DNA of 64,000 bases from Gordius sp. MW1 (Eukaryota; Nematomorpha; Gordioida; Gordea; Gordiidae): NCBI GenBank assembly GCA_964036665.1, contig OZ038529.1:20222060-20286059 (forward strand), in the 5' to 3' direction. Shown piece after piece: positions 12,138 through 22,549 of the stretch; positions within the stretch are counted from its first letter, which is position 1; each line of letters begins with the position of its first letter. A program made the translations under genes and the position numbers. Under the pieces are notes generated by a model. It was not told where the DNA came from. It ran no database searches and worked only from the letters and a program-made list of their open reading frames with translations.

Positions 12138-12938
12138 TTTTTATAGTTTTCTATAGTTTCATTTAATAAAAATTGATTCATGTTAAGTAAATTGTTGAAT
12201 TTCAATTTTACAAATTAAGCCGCAGGCTCCACTCCTGGTGGTGCCCTATTTAAAAAGTAATCCTAAAGAATGTAAGGAAACTGAGTCCATATAATTTATT
12301 GGCAAGATGATGAAAAGGTTTTTTCCCCGTGTGCAAAGAAGATGATAGGACTGACGTCGATGTCATGAATTTACCAACCATAGAAGATTATTTCGAACAA
12401 ATTTTTACCGATGAAATTGTGAGACCTACAAATCTTTGGTCTGTTAATGCGACTAAGAGAAATACACCAAACCTTCGGTGTCTATGTTTAGTCGACTAAA
12501 ACCAGATGTCGACCAAGCAAAACCCACCCCTTTTTTACAACTACCAGGTTTGCACATGACAGCCACAACTGCTATCTAATAAATTAAACAAACAAAAAAA
12601 TTATAAAAAAAATGACTTTAAAAAAATCCAAATAAGCAATAAAAAATTAATTTAAGAATGTTTCACCACGATTGAAAGAAAAATATGATAAATTTTGAGG
12701 TAAAAATATTTATTGTTTTTTTGGAGACTTTACAATTAGAAAATCACCACTTGAAATTAAAAACTTGGAAATTCCCCCCCCCGGAGAAAATCCTCCGTAT
12801 TTACTCACTTTCTTCATTTTTTATTTTTCGAGCCTTCATCTGCCTTTTTTATTTTTATTATTTTTTCCCCTGACGATGGGCTTTTATAGCCAGAAATATC
12901 GCGTTCCATTTCCCTCTACCTACGCTATCAATCCAAAT

Positions 12939-13998
12939 TAGAGATCTGCACGGGCAGGCCCGGCCCGCGGGCGGGTACGGACGGGCTTTGAATCATAAAA
13001 TTTTTAACGGGCCGGGCCCGGACGGGCTTAACAATTGATGGAACGGGCTCGTGCGGGCCTGAGATTTTTTTAACGGGCTTGAACGGGCCTGACTTTTTAT
13101 AAACGACCTTGAACGGGCCAGAGATTATATAAACGGTCATGGAATTACAAAAGCCCTTAAAAGTCAGGCAATTAAATTAATAATTTTTATTAAATATATA
13201 AATTCTTAATTGCTTAATTTTGTTAACCTAATCATTCCTTTTTCAAACGCTAAATTTGACTTTAAAACATTTTTATTCTATTTGTTATAGATTTTTGTTA
13301 TAATTTAAGATTATAGCTTCGTATATTCTTTTATAAGTAAGTTCAATTACTTAGTCACAATGCACCAAAATTTTTGTGTTTAATTTTTTCGCAAATTTTA
13401 CTGGTATAATTATTATTAGGGCCATATAATTTAATAAATATTTTTGTTCTAATCTAAAACTTAGGTTTATTAACTTATATAAATTAATCAAATCAATGTA
13501 AACTGCTTATTGAAAGTTGAATATTCTCTCTCATGTAATTCTATTAAAGTATTTTAAATGGTAATACTAATTTCTAACTTCTTAGGTGTATTAACTTATA
13601 TTAATCAAATAAAAGTAAATTGTTGAAAGTCGAATATTCTCATGTAATTTTTTAATTAATTTATTGGTAGTACTATATTGAAATATTTTAAGTGTATTAA
13701 CGGCAGAAATAATAGATGATTTATTATTTTAACATGATAAGTATTGATGTTTTTTTATGAATATGTCAAAAATATAATAAAATTTTGTGAAATTTTTGAT
13801 GAATTGTGTCGGGCGCGGAGTTTTTTTAAAAAATTTGAACGGGCTTGCGCGGGCCTGACGTTTTTTTAAACGGGTACGAATAGGCCTAAAAAATTTACGG
13901 ACGGGCTCGGACGGGCCTGAAGTGTTGAAAAAAAAATTACGGGCGGGCTCGGACGGGCCTTGAAGTTTTGCAAACAAACGGCCCGTTGCAGATCTCTA
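12939..13998. mobile_element. hAT MITE with (A)CGGGCCTG repeats
   Basis: Inverted ends TAGAGATCTGCACGGGC and TAGAGATCTGCAACGGG, flanked by a perfect 8-bp duplication ATCCAAAT (12931-12938, 13999-14006). The subterminal 200 bp on both sides consist of imperfect repeats of AACGGGCCTGA-type units in opposite orientation, with an AT-rich core. It sits in the right arm of F1, splitting sequence that is continuous in the left arm. No open frame has recognisable coding content. Confidence 0.85.
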
Positions 13999-14047
13999 AT
14001 CCAAATACACCCACCGACTTTAAACAATGACATTTATCTTAGTTAAT

Positions 14048-16831
14048 TTAATATATAGGGCAGAAAAGGAGTGAGGAATTAAGTTCTGCGTATTTAGCTG
14101 ACTTTATTCTTTCAGATTCGACAAGGGGGTCTTTGTTATGGTTTGAGGGTGCAAAGGCATCCGGACAAGTGTATTCCCATGCTAGGCATAGCCCTTTTGC
14201 CCATGGGATGAGGGTCTGTCCATCGGGTCTCTTCTTGTCGCTAAGGCAAAGACCATTAGGCTCCAATTGGGAGGGAAAGCCAGCCTTATTGAATGTCTTC
14301 TGTAGAAGAGCATTAACAGATGTGTGACGTAAAAATCTGGCCTTATTAAATTTGCAATGTAGGCCGTGATGACCTTTTGTACCTACAGATGAGCCACATA
14401 AGTTGCATTGATGGGGGGCAACTATATCACAACCTAGGCGGAGCCCTGTTGCGATCCTGAACTCGTTGTTGGAGAGTTGAAGGTCATGGGTCCGACTTGG
14501 GATGGCCTCCAACCACTCGTGGCCGGACCTTGATGCAAAACTTCTTAAAGCTGGTAACTCCTCCAACGAAGCGCCCGATATAAGAGTTTTAAGGGCATGG
14601 TCGTAGAGAGGAGTGTTCCAACTTTTTTGAGAGTTTATGGTAGGGAATGGAGTGTTAGGGTCGGACAAAGAGCTCCACATGTCGAGAGCGATTTGGGTAA
14701 AGGGATCTGGTTGATCGATTATTTTGTCGATGATTGGTTTGGCTGAAAGTCGGCTCGAGATGAAGGCCGACAAAGCTACTAGAGGGGGTGATCTCAGGCC
14801 CAAACCACCATATTTTGTGGGGAGACACGCTTGTTTCCATTGGGACCCTGTAAAAGAAAGGTTTGTGATTTCCTCGACTACACCTTTGAGTTTTTGGTCG
14901 AATATAGATAGAGCATTAGGATTTAAAAATGAGGTGGATGACCTGAAGATATGATTTATCTTAGGTAAAGAATAGCAGTTTTTAATTAAAAAGAAAGCCT
15001 GGTGGGCTGGCAAGTAAGAAAGGAGGGGTTTGATTTCTACTAGTTTTTGTATTGTCTCTGTTAATGACTTATTACAAGGGTGTGAGCCACCTACGGGAGA
15101 TCCTAAGTGCGTTAGTTCGTTAGGGTGAATATGTTTGAAAGCGTCAAAGTATGGGTCTAGGCTTAAAGAGTCAGTATTGTTTTTGCAAACCTCGGTCTTG
15201 CTATGATTTAGATGGAGACCAATTTTTGAAGCCTCGACTTCTAGATAAGAGAGGGCTTCTTTGACGTCTTCGGCATTTCCCTTGATGGTACCATCGTCTA
15301 GGTACCACAAGTTGAGTGATAGATTATATTTAGAGGCTAGGTCTTCAGTCAGGGACTTTATACCTAGGCAGAATAGTAGGGGGCCTAGCGGGTCTCCTTG
15401 TTGAATGCCGTCACTCGATGCAATTATTTTGGAATTAAAGTTGAGCATGGAAGTAGAAGCGTAGCACGCGTTAAGGAAAATGGAGTACTCGGGAAGAGAT
15501 TTGTAAGCCTCGGTTAAGAAGTGTGACCTGTAGATCGTATTAAATGCGTTTTTGAAGTCAATCTTAGCTAGGATCGAATGGTCGGGATGGGCTAGGGCTA
15601 TGCGAACAGCGTGAGAGGCGATTTCACAACCACCCTTGGTTCCGAAACCTAGTTGGATAGGAGCTAATTGATCTGCAATGTCGGATTTTACTCGTGCAAT
15701 GATAAGTTTGCAGCATATGCGTCTAAAAATTGAACCCATGGCAATTGGACGAAGGCCACCATCAGGTTTGGTAAGAGATATTAAGGTGGCCCCAAAAAAA
15801 TAGGGAGAGATCGCGTCAGGTACTAAGCCTTTAATAACCTGGTTAAGGAAGGTTGCTAGGGTGGATGTGAAGAGGCCAGACCTGTCAATGTGAGGTCTTG
15901 TTAATTCTATTAAATGTGAAGCACGGAAGCCGTCTAAACCAGAACCTACTGAGGATTTTTTAAAAGAACCGATAGCCTCGAGAATTTCGGGCGATGTGAA
16001 GTCCTTGAAGGGGGAGTTGATTGTAGGGGGAAATTGGGAGCCATTTCTTTCAGGGTGTTTAGTTTGTAAAGATTCGAAAGTTTCTTGAGTGTCTGGGGAA
16101 ATTTTGCAGTCTGAATTGGCCAGGCGAAGGGCACCCTGTATGTCAAAGTGGTTGAGTTTTGAGGAAACCCGTTTGGCTCTTTGTTGAACTGATGTAATCT
16201 TATGGATGTGTGGCTCGTAGATAATGGGGGGTGATGAAACGTCCCATTTTGCTGAGTTTTGTTTAACCCAATTCGAGAGGGTACCTTTGTAATTTGATGG
16301 TGGTATTGAAAGGACACGGGAAGTAAATTGAAAAAGGTTGGCCCAATGGAGGGTGCTGCTTGGGTCCTTAGAGAGGTTTGAGATGGCATCAGTAAGGGCA
16401 CTTAGAACTTGATGTCTGGCACCTTTAGGGATGTTTTTTAGAATCCTGTTAACAGGAGAATGAGGAATGTCTGAATATGTATTGATGGTGGTGGTTTCGA
16501 GCGGGGAGTAGGTATTATGCAATAAATGGTTGTGAGTAGAGGTAGACCTCTTGGGGACTGTAGCTGCTGGATGTTTTCCAGAGCCTGGGCACCTCTGTTT
16601 TAATGGACCGTGAACGTAAATCAAATTAGAGAGGGTAATTGAAGCTAACCTGTAGCAGACTGGGCAGATTCCGGTTTGGGTTGTGGAGTTTGTGTTCATG
16701 TATAGAAGGATTATGGATATTTGGGATAAACTTATTGGTGCATCTTTTCGACTTTCAGCGTTTATCAGCTGTTGGGTCACTGCGTGCAATGTAGCGTTTT
16801 GGACGATTCGTTGTAGCAAAATACGGGTCAA
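14048..16831 (-). CDS. LINE ORF: zinc finger, reverse transcriptase, restriction-like endonuclease
   Basis: An uninterrupted 927-codon frame, the longest in the window. N terminus: a CPVC..H..C zinc-finger-like motif (residues about 55-85). Centre: reverse transcriptase with motif A AKIDFKNAF, motif B GIQQGDPLGPLLFC and catalytic LWYLDDGT (about residues 420-560). C terminus: CNLCGSSVGTKGHHGLHC zinc knuckle, then KRPDGQTLIPWAKG and LAWEYTC, which resemble the PD-(D/E)XK endonuclease placed C-terminally in R2/CRE/NeSL-type LINEs. The protein would make cDNA at a nicked target. The last roughly 60 residues are missing because the inversion point cuts the gene at CPI; they are encoded separately at 17226-17475. 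The exact clade was not determined. The intact frame implies a young copy. Confidence 0.85.
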   Translation of the reverse strand: MTRILLQRIVQNATLHAVTQQLINAESRKDAPISLSQISIILLYMNTNSTTQTGICPVCYRLASITLSNLIYVHGPLKQRCPGSGKHPAATVPKRSTSTHNHLLHNTYSPLETTTINTYSDIPHSPVNRILKNIPKGARHQVLSALTDAISNLSKDPSSTLHWANLFQFTSRVLSIPPSNYKGTLSNWVKQNSAKWDVSSPPIIYEPHIHKITSVQQRAKRVSSKLNHFDIQGALRLANSDCKISPDTQETFESLQTKHPERNGSQFPPTINSPFKDFTSPEILEAIGSFKKSSVGSGLDGFRASHLIELTRPHIDRSGLFTSTLATFLNQVIKGLVPDAISPYFFGATLISLTKPDGGLRPIAMGSIFRRICCKLIIARVKSDIADQLAPIQLGFGTKGGCEIASHAVRIALAHPDHSILAKIDFKNAFNTIYRSHFLTEAYKSLPEYSIFLNACYASTSMLNFNSKIIASSDGIQQGDPLGPLLFCLGIKSLTEDLASKYNLSLNLWYLDDGTIKGNAEDVKEALSYLEVEASKIGLHLNHSKTEVCKNNTDSLSLDPYFDAFKHIHPNELTHLGSPVGGSHPCNKSLTETIQKLVEIKPLLSYLPAHQAFFLIKNCYSLPKINHIFRSSTSFLNPNALSIFDQKLKGVVEEITNLSFTGSQWKQACLPTKYGGLGLRSPPLVALSAFISSRLSAKPIIDKIIDQPDPFTQIALDMWSSLSDPNTPFPTINSQKSWNTPLYDHALKTLISGASLEELPALRSFASRSGHEWLEAIPSRTHDLQLSNNEFRIATGLRLGCDIVAPHQCNLCGSSVGTKGHHGLHCKFNKARFLRHTSVNALLQKTFNKAGFPSQLEPNGLCLSDKKRPDGQTLIPWAKGLCLAWEYTCPDAFAPSNHNKDPLVESERIKSAKYAELNSSLLFCPIY

Positions 16832-17540
16832 AAATATATTTCCTTGGCGGCTTCCATTTCTAATTTGGAAGCACTTTGTTAATCTATGTTTTAAACATAA
16901 TTGAGGTGATATCTTTCTTTGAGGCTCTCGTTGTGATCGAATGGGAATTCCATCTGATGTTCACAAAATGAAGTTCATCCGATCCGATATTCAGATAAAA
17001 TTAATAATTGATATAATCCACTTTTTGGTCATATAATGTCATGTGGTAGCCAGCATTGGAAATAGAGGGGGAGCAATAATTATTTAGGGAGGGGCAAAAT
17101 AAACATATTTTGAAATTTTAGCCATCATTTTAATAAATTTCAACAAATTTTTGGATTTAGAGGGGGCAGCCGCAGCTCTGTAAAATGTTATCGATCAATT
17201 TTAATTTCATAGAAATATAACGCTATGTCGATTCTGAAAGAATAAAGTCAGCTAAATACGCAGAACTTAATTCCTCACTCCTTTTCTGCCCTATAGTGAC
17301 CACTACCCTTACAACAATAGGGCCTAAAACCCAAGCCCTCCTGAAAGAATTGGGGCGCCGTTTAGCTGCCAATACCCTTGACAAAAGGGAAACTTTTTTT
17401 TTAAAACAGAAAATCGGAATTATAATTTGTCATTTCAACGCGATCGCAATTTTTGAATGTTTACCTCGCATATAATTTTTATAGTATATATAGTTTCATT
17501 TAATAAAAGATATCAATTTAAAAAAAAAAAAAAAAAAAAA
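14055..17540. mobile_element. LINE insertion with inverted 5' part (twin-priming structure)
   Basis: The left portion (14055 to about 16900) is the 5' part of a LINE on the minus strand. The right portion (about 17226-17518) is the 3' end of the same family on the plus strand, ending in a 20-A tail at 17521-17540. The segment of about 68 bp covering SAKYAELNSSLL is present in both parts with one mismatch. TTTAATAT flanks the whole (14047-14054, 17541-17548). This is the layout expected when two primers start on one RNA during target-primed reverse transcription. A G-run MITE-like piece lies at 17041-17175 between the parts. Confidence 0.8.
17226..17475 (+). pseudogene. LINE 3' coding end, detached by the inversion
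   Basis: Reads DSERIKSAKYAELNSS, then TTTLTTIGPKTQALLK, to CLPRI and a TAA at 17473-17475, followed by a short 3' UTR and poly(A). It matches the C terminus of the 11628-12137 copy and overlaps the last residues of the inverted 927-aa frame. It has no start of its own. Confidence 0.85.
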
Positions 17541-17548
17541 TTTAATAT

Positions 17549-18744
17549 TAGTTTATACTTTATATATAGGATAGCTTAGATTCAAATTTGACTGCACTGC
17601 ACGCACAACAGCACACATCGTGTTGATAATGATGACAATAACAACTAGCTAACTAACACCCCCTTTAATGGTCCATCGGGTTTTTATGAAAAAATAATAG
17701 ACTAGTGGTCGGTAGTCAACACACCCACACTGAATGTCTTCACCAGAAAAGGAGACTATCAGTGTGGGTGTGGCTCTTTTTCTTAAGACTCAATACCCCC
17801 TCAGCAGACCCTAGGGCGCGCTATCTAGCGCGCCCGTCACAACACAATATATATCTTAAAAATAAAAATATAATTAATATATAAATTTATTTTTTACATT
17901 TTTTGCAATTAAACGATTATCTTATATACCAAATTTCTTGTTCGTTTCGTTATGCTAATTAAAATCCGCTCCTATTTTTTAAATTAATATTACAGTGTTT
18001 ACAATTTATAATTAGAAGTATAAATTAAGTATCTATATATAAGATAAACAGTAAGAAACTACCTATATAAATTGTCAAAAAACCAAAAATTATATCTCTA
18101 CTATTTGCCCCCACTCGGTAGGTTTTTTATGCCTTTCTAAGCAGATTTTTTAATTTATGCCATATAATAAATACACTTTCGCTAAAAATTTTATTGCACT
18201 TAGTAGAAATATTGCAAATTCGCATTTCTTTATTTAATTATTCCATTTATGAATGTATTAATAATCAGTGTCTTAAAAATTATTATTACTTTGCTAAATG
18301 TCTGTGAAATATAAATAATATTAAGGCGTATCCTTTTAAGGTTTATTTAACCTAATTTATAGTTTAGCAGTTAAATAATAATGTTAGCCCTTCAGATAAT
18401 TTAATATGCCTTGCAAATTCAGTGTTTGATATTGATACGTTTATTAGCAAAAGAGCTACATATAACATTGAATTGTAATTTTGTTACCACAAAAAAAATA
18501 AACTGGGAAAATATGTAGTAAATAAAAAAGATTGCCAAATTGAGATCTTTGCATTGAGTTTAAGTCAAAACGTAATCCTCGAGAATTCTAATATATTCTT
18601 TAAATTTACATGTTGTTAAATAATAATTTGCTATTATGGTTAAAAATTAATAAATAATTATAAGCATTGTTGTAAATAAATTACTTTCTTAATAAGAATC
18701 AATTGTTATAACACTATTAAATCTTATCAAACAAAAGCGATTAA
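17549..18744. other. AT-rich spacer with two perfect hairpins
   Basis: No gene is visible. At 17720-17733 and 17759-17772, CACACCCACACTGA and its exact complement form a 14-bp stem with a 25-nt loop. At 17814-17835, GGGCGCGCTA and TAGCGCGCCC form a 10-bp GC stem with a 2-nt spacer. The rest is AT-rich without open frames of note. Confidence 0.6.
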
Positions 18745-18747
18745 TTA

Positions 18748-19425
18748 CACGGTTCAACAAGGAAAATCAACCGGCAAACTGTTTGCAGATTCTGGTAGAG
18801 TTTTTCACGGTGAACACAAATATGCCTTTAATTATTTCCCTATACGTCAAGTTTTTTAGATATTCGCTGTCAAAGTTGCCAAAAACGCGATTTTTGCGTT
18901 TTTCAGACGTCAATAACTTGCAAATTAGTCGGTAAAAATTTTGTTTAATAGATTCAATTCGTAGATATATGGGAGAGAAATGTATTCACAATTTTTTTTA
19001 TCCTAGCACTCTTACTTTTTAAATTATACACAAAATTAATTATCCCTATCTTTTACATTGAAAAATTACACCAGACTTGAGGGCGCCCTCCCTTCTCTTC
19101 AACACTAGGAATTAAGTGCGTGTTGATAGGGATAGTTAATTTTGTATATAATTTAAAAAGTAAAAGTGCTAGGATAAAAAAAAATTGTAAATACAATTCT
19201 CTCCCATATATCTACGAATTAAATCTATTAAACAAAATTTTTGCCGACTAATTTGCAAGTTATTGACGTTTGAAAAACGCAAAAATCGCGGACAGCGAAT
19301 ATCTAAAAAACTTGACTTATAGGGAAAAAATTAAAGACATATTTGTGTTCACCGTAAAAAACTCTACCAGAATTTGCAAACAGTTTGCCGGTTGATTTTA
19401 CAAGTCCATTATTTGTTGACCAGTG
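18748..19425. mobile_element. palindromic PIF-like foldback element, copy 1
   Basis: Ends CACGGTTCAACAAGG and, inverted, CACTGGTCAACAAAT. The two halves are inverted copies through most of their length; for example TACGTCAAGTTTTTTAGATA at left reappears complemented at 19299-19318. TTA precedes the left end, but ATA follows the right end, so the target duplication is decayed. The same termini and the GTCAAGTTTTTTAGATAT core occur in the element at 52286-53216. No coding frame. Confidence 0.7.
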
Positions 19426-19680
19426 ATATCATCAAGTTAAAAAACTTCCAATTTTTATGAAATTATTTACTAAATTCCTAAAAGTACGGATACGTTGAAT
19501 ATATTTAGTGCCACTTTTTAAAATAAAGATGGAAGATGAAGTTACATATCCAATTGAAAATTTGTTTGCCATCATGGAAAATTTGGTTATTTATTAATTC
19601 ATGCAAAAAATTATCTTCTAATATGTGACACAAAATTTTAAATGTTTTAGCAATACTAACGTATGTTCTAAAACTTTTAG

Positions 19681-20427
19681 GAAGGTTTAGATGTGTTCGA
19701 CTTAAAAGACACGGGTCCAAAAGAATTTGCAGTAAGCTTTAACACCGTACAACTTAAATGTGATTTGTTATATTTTCTTAATAGAAATTTTGGGCTTTTA
19801 ATGACTATCAATGGTCTAAATCGTATGTTATCTTAAATGATTTTCGCACCAAAGATCGGCCGAAAAACTATTGGAGAAGGGCGCAAAACTTATATATTCT
19901 TTTCAACTCGTTTAGAAAATTATTTTATTTAAATATCGAAAATTAGTCCATAGAATGGATTATTGACACAATAATTTACCTAAACGCAAAAGATGCAATC
20001 CAAAAGGCTTTAACATTTTGGATTCAAGTCGCGAAAGTAAGTTCAAAATCAAAATTATGAAATATATTTTATGAATTAGCATTTGAAAAAATGTGATAAG
20101 TATGGCTATAACAATATCATTACGGCATTGAACACCCCTGCTGTAAACGCCGCATTTCTATTATCTGGCATTGGCAAGGTAATTCTTTGTAACATAAAAA
20201 TATTAATATACTTCATTGATTTTAGGTTTAATTTTTTTTTTATCTATAACATACTTTTAAGTTTAATTTAATTTTAAATAAAGAATCTGAGTTTACAAGA
20301 TTTTATGTATTATCAAAAATCATTGAAGATGCACGCAAATCATCCGGCATGGTATGAGTTGACAATACCACTTACTACTCGTTTATACTATCGCCACAAG
20401 GCTGGCTTTCATGTCATTCATAATTAA
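19681..20427 (+). pseudogene. RasGEF-like domain, four exons, one in-frame stop
   Basis: Four stretches join in one frame at GT/AG sites: 19681-19731, 19785-20036, 20080-20178 and 20284-20427, with introns of 53, 43 and 105 bp; two donors are GTAAGC and GTAAGT. The joined reading follows the Cdc25/RasGEF pattern: PKEFAKFWAFNDYQWSK near the start (compare P.E.A.QLTL.D.ELF), RRAQNLYILFNSFRKL (compare FN rLS), AIQKALTFWIQVAKHLKK then YNNIITALNTPAV (compare WI.VA..L..L.NF..L.AI.SAL.S..V), and LQDF..Y with TIPL near the end. RasGEFs activate Ras/Rap/Ral GTPases by nucleotide exchange. A TAG at 19944-19946 breaks the frame, and no upstream REM domain was found, so this is probably a decayed or partial copy. 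The family call is by eye from pattern. Confidence 0.5.
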
Positions 20428-21700
20428 ATTTCTTTATTAATATTCTTTTGTATTGTCAATATTATCTTTCTAATTGCGTCATGTCAATTAAATCATATTC
20501 ACTTTCCTTTTTCTTCAACTTAATCGTCTTTTGTAAATATTATCTTTATAATGGCGTCCATGTCCAGTAATTTTACTTCTTCCTCTATCGCTCAATGTTA
20601 CACCTTAACTACCTTTCAAATAAATTCATTATAAACCCAATAAATTATTACGACATAACTATATAAGAAGAGTTGAAAATGTGAATGCAAATACAAAATA
20701 AATCAAAACTTCATAAAATCCTAAAAAATCTTTATAAATCAAGAATATTGTATATTTCTTATCCTCTACATTTTTGGTCAAATCAACAGCATCTCCGCCC
20801 GCATGTCGTACTAGTTTTGATATCCTTGTTTAATAGAAGGTTGAAATATGATCCTTCCGTTCCAATTTATAATAACTTTGCTTGTTGATAAATTATCTTT
20901 TAAATTAATACATAATTAATTTAAGTGTAAATACTTCTTGTTCAATCGAGAATTTTGTTTAAAACTTACAAAAAATTTTCGAAAGGAAATGTTTTTTGGA
21001 GTTAGGGCTTTTTTAAATGCCTTAGCATACCTACCGTCGAATAACTACCGCTTTGATCTATCTTATATACTAGAAAAGAGTGATATTAACACCATTCGTC
21101 ACCCTTCTTAGTATATGACTATACAACCTTAGCCGATTTTCATTATCAAGTCAGCCATCGGTAGAATACCCATATTTGCCTTAATACGGTCATTCGCCAT
21201 ATGGTCGAACTTAATTCACCCCAATCTTCAACGTATCATCTTATGACCTTGGTTTGTGACCCGAACTTTGGGCCATATTTGGAAGTCAATTTTGGAATAT
21301 TTAATATATATATAGTATTTCAGGATGGCGGGTACAAAAATATATGATCCGCGTAATAATATGCGCGAATAATTGGCGAATTATCCCAAGCAAATATTTT
21401 ATTTTTTTACATCTCACATCTCGGTATCGAAAAAAAGAAAACTATTATAAAGTGTATGTGTGTTTGGGAATTAAATGTTTTTAGGTATGGCTCGTAGAGG
21501 GAGAAGATTATTTTTTAATCATTTATTTTTAACTTATATCAGTTTTTTTACGAGTTTTATTTCTACCGAAGTACACGCAATAGTGCGCCTCTCTGGTTTA
21601 TACCAGTTTTCTCCGGTCCTTTAACTATATTTAACTCAAAAAGCAATAGAAATTGTTAATCAGCATAAAACAGAAGAAAGAATAAAATTCAACAAATTTA
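20428..21700. other. AT-rich spacer, no gene seen
   Basis: May hold further exons or UTR of the RasGEF-like sequence, but none could be linked by frame and splice sites. The 67-codon frame at 20685-20888 has no recognisable features. Confidence 0.4.
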
Positions 21701-21704
21701 CGAC

Positions 21705-22140
21705 ACTTGTGTGTGTATGTGTGTGGGGGATTATTAATTGCTATGCAATTTATGGTCTCACTTTCCATTTGTTTACTGTCACGCACGTCAGCACCGAACG
21801 TGTCACGCACCGAACGTGTCCGTACCGAATGTCATTTACCAACGTTACGGTCACGCTTTTTGTTATATTTCGTCGTGCTTACCACTGCGACCGCTTGAAA
21901 TTCAATTAAGCCATACTGAGTACAATACTCTGTGCCCCCCCCCTACAAAGGCCTATGCCTCTACTAATATGGGTTCGAATCTCGGCGAGGGCAAATTTTT
22001 TTATTAACCTAACATTGATAATATTAATAACATTGATAGTATAGGATTTTTGGCCCGCTGGCTAAAGTCCCTGTGCCCCGTACAAAGGCCTATTCCTCTA
22101 CTAATATGGGTTCTAATCTCGGTGAGGGCAACTTTTTTTT
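21705..22140. repeat. tRNA-like B-box repeat units
   Basis: Contains ATGGGTTCGAATCTCGGCGA (about 21969) and a second unit near 22109, with GGTTCGAATC or GGTTCTAATC in the position of a polymerase III B box, followed within about 15 bp by a T run. The same units occur in the blocks at 34660-36165, 37560-38686 and 50345-52160. A SINE-like origin is inferred; no complete tRNA fold with A box was found. Confidence 0.5.
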
Positions 22141-22549
22141 AATTAACCTAAAATTGATAATATATTGTTCTTCGTGACGTTCAATCGTGATGCGGGGGGG
22201 GGAATACACCATAGTTTGTAAAAGCTCTTGTCCGTAATGTTAAATGCCCATGGGGTCTTATGATGTATTTGTACGCTTTGCTCTTCAACGATATGTGCAT
22301 CTTTTTGTCGCATTACACCGGATATACTTCGCCATTTGAGCCATCCTTTGGATCCGTGCATTGACTTTTTTTGCGCACATCCCACTTGGTGTTACATCGA
22401 GCCGGGGTAAGTAAATCTGTCTACATTTGGGTAGTCTTCATGTATACCGTTTTTCGACCGTTGACTAAACCATATCGGGCTAAGCGCTTTGACCATCGGC
22501 TTCTTTGAATACTTTCTCATTTTTTGCATAGTACTATATCATCGGCATA

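Larger units (their letters stand above)
8129..14033. mobile_element. outer long-TIR element F1, heavily invaded
   Basis: The left arm (8154 to about 8319) and right arm (12795-14037, omitting a later MITE) are inverted copies of one sequence that includes GGAACGCGATATTTCTGG. An 11-bp direct repeat TTATCTTAGTT lies outside (8118-8128 and 14034-14044). Between its repeat and the arm, the left side has an extra segment of about 25 bp (8129-8153). The copy at 62337-62999 has a similar extra segment, in the equivalent position, at its right end. The interior was later entered by the foldback element (8335-11140); it also holds a LINE 3' fragment, and the hAT MITE at 12939 sits in its right arm. 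Confidence 0.6.

Noticed and set aside
16683..16904. 73-codon plus-strand frame overlapping the LINE start
   Set aside because: Antisense to the 5' end of the intact LINE frame.
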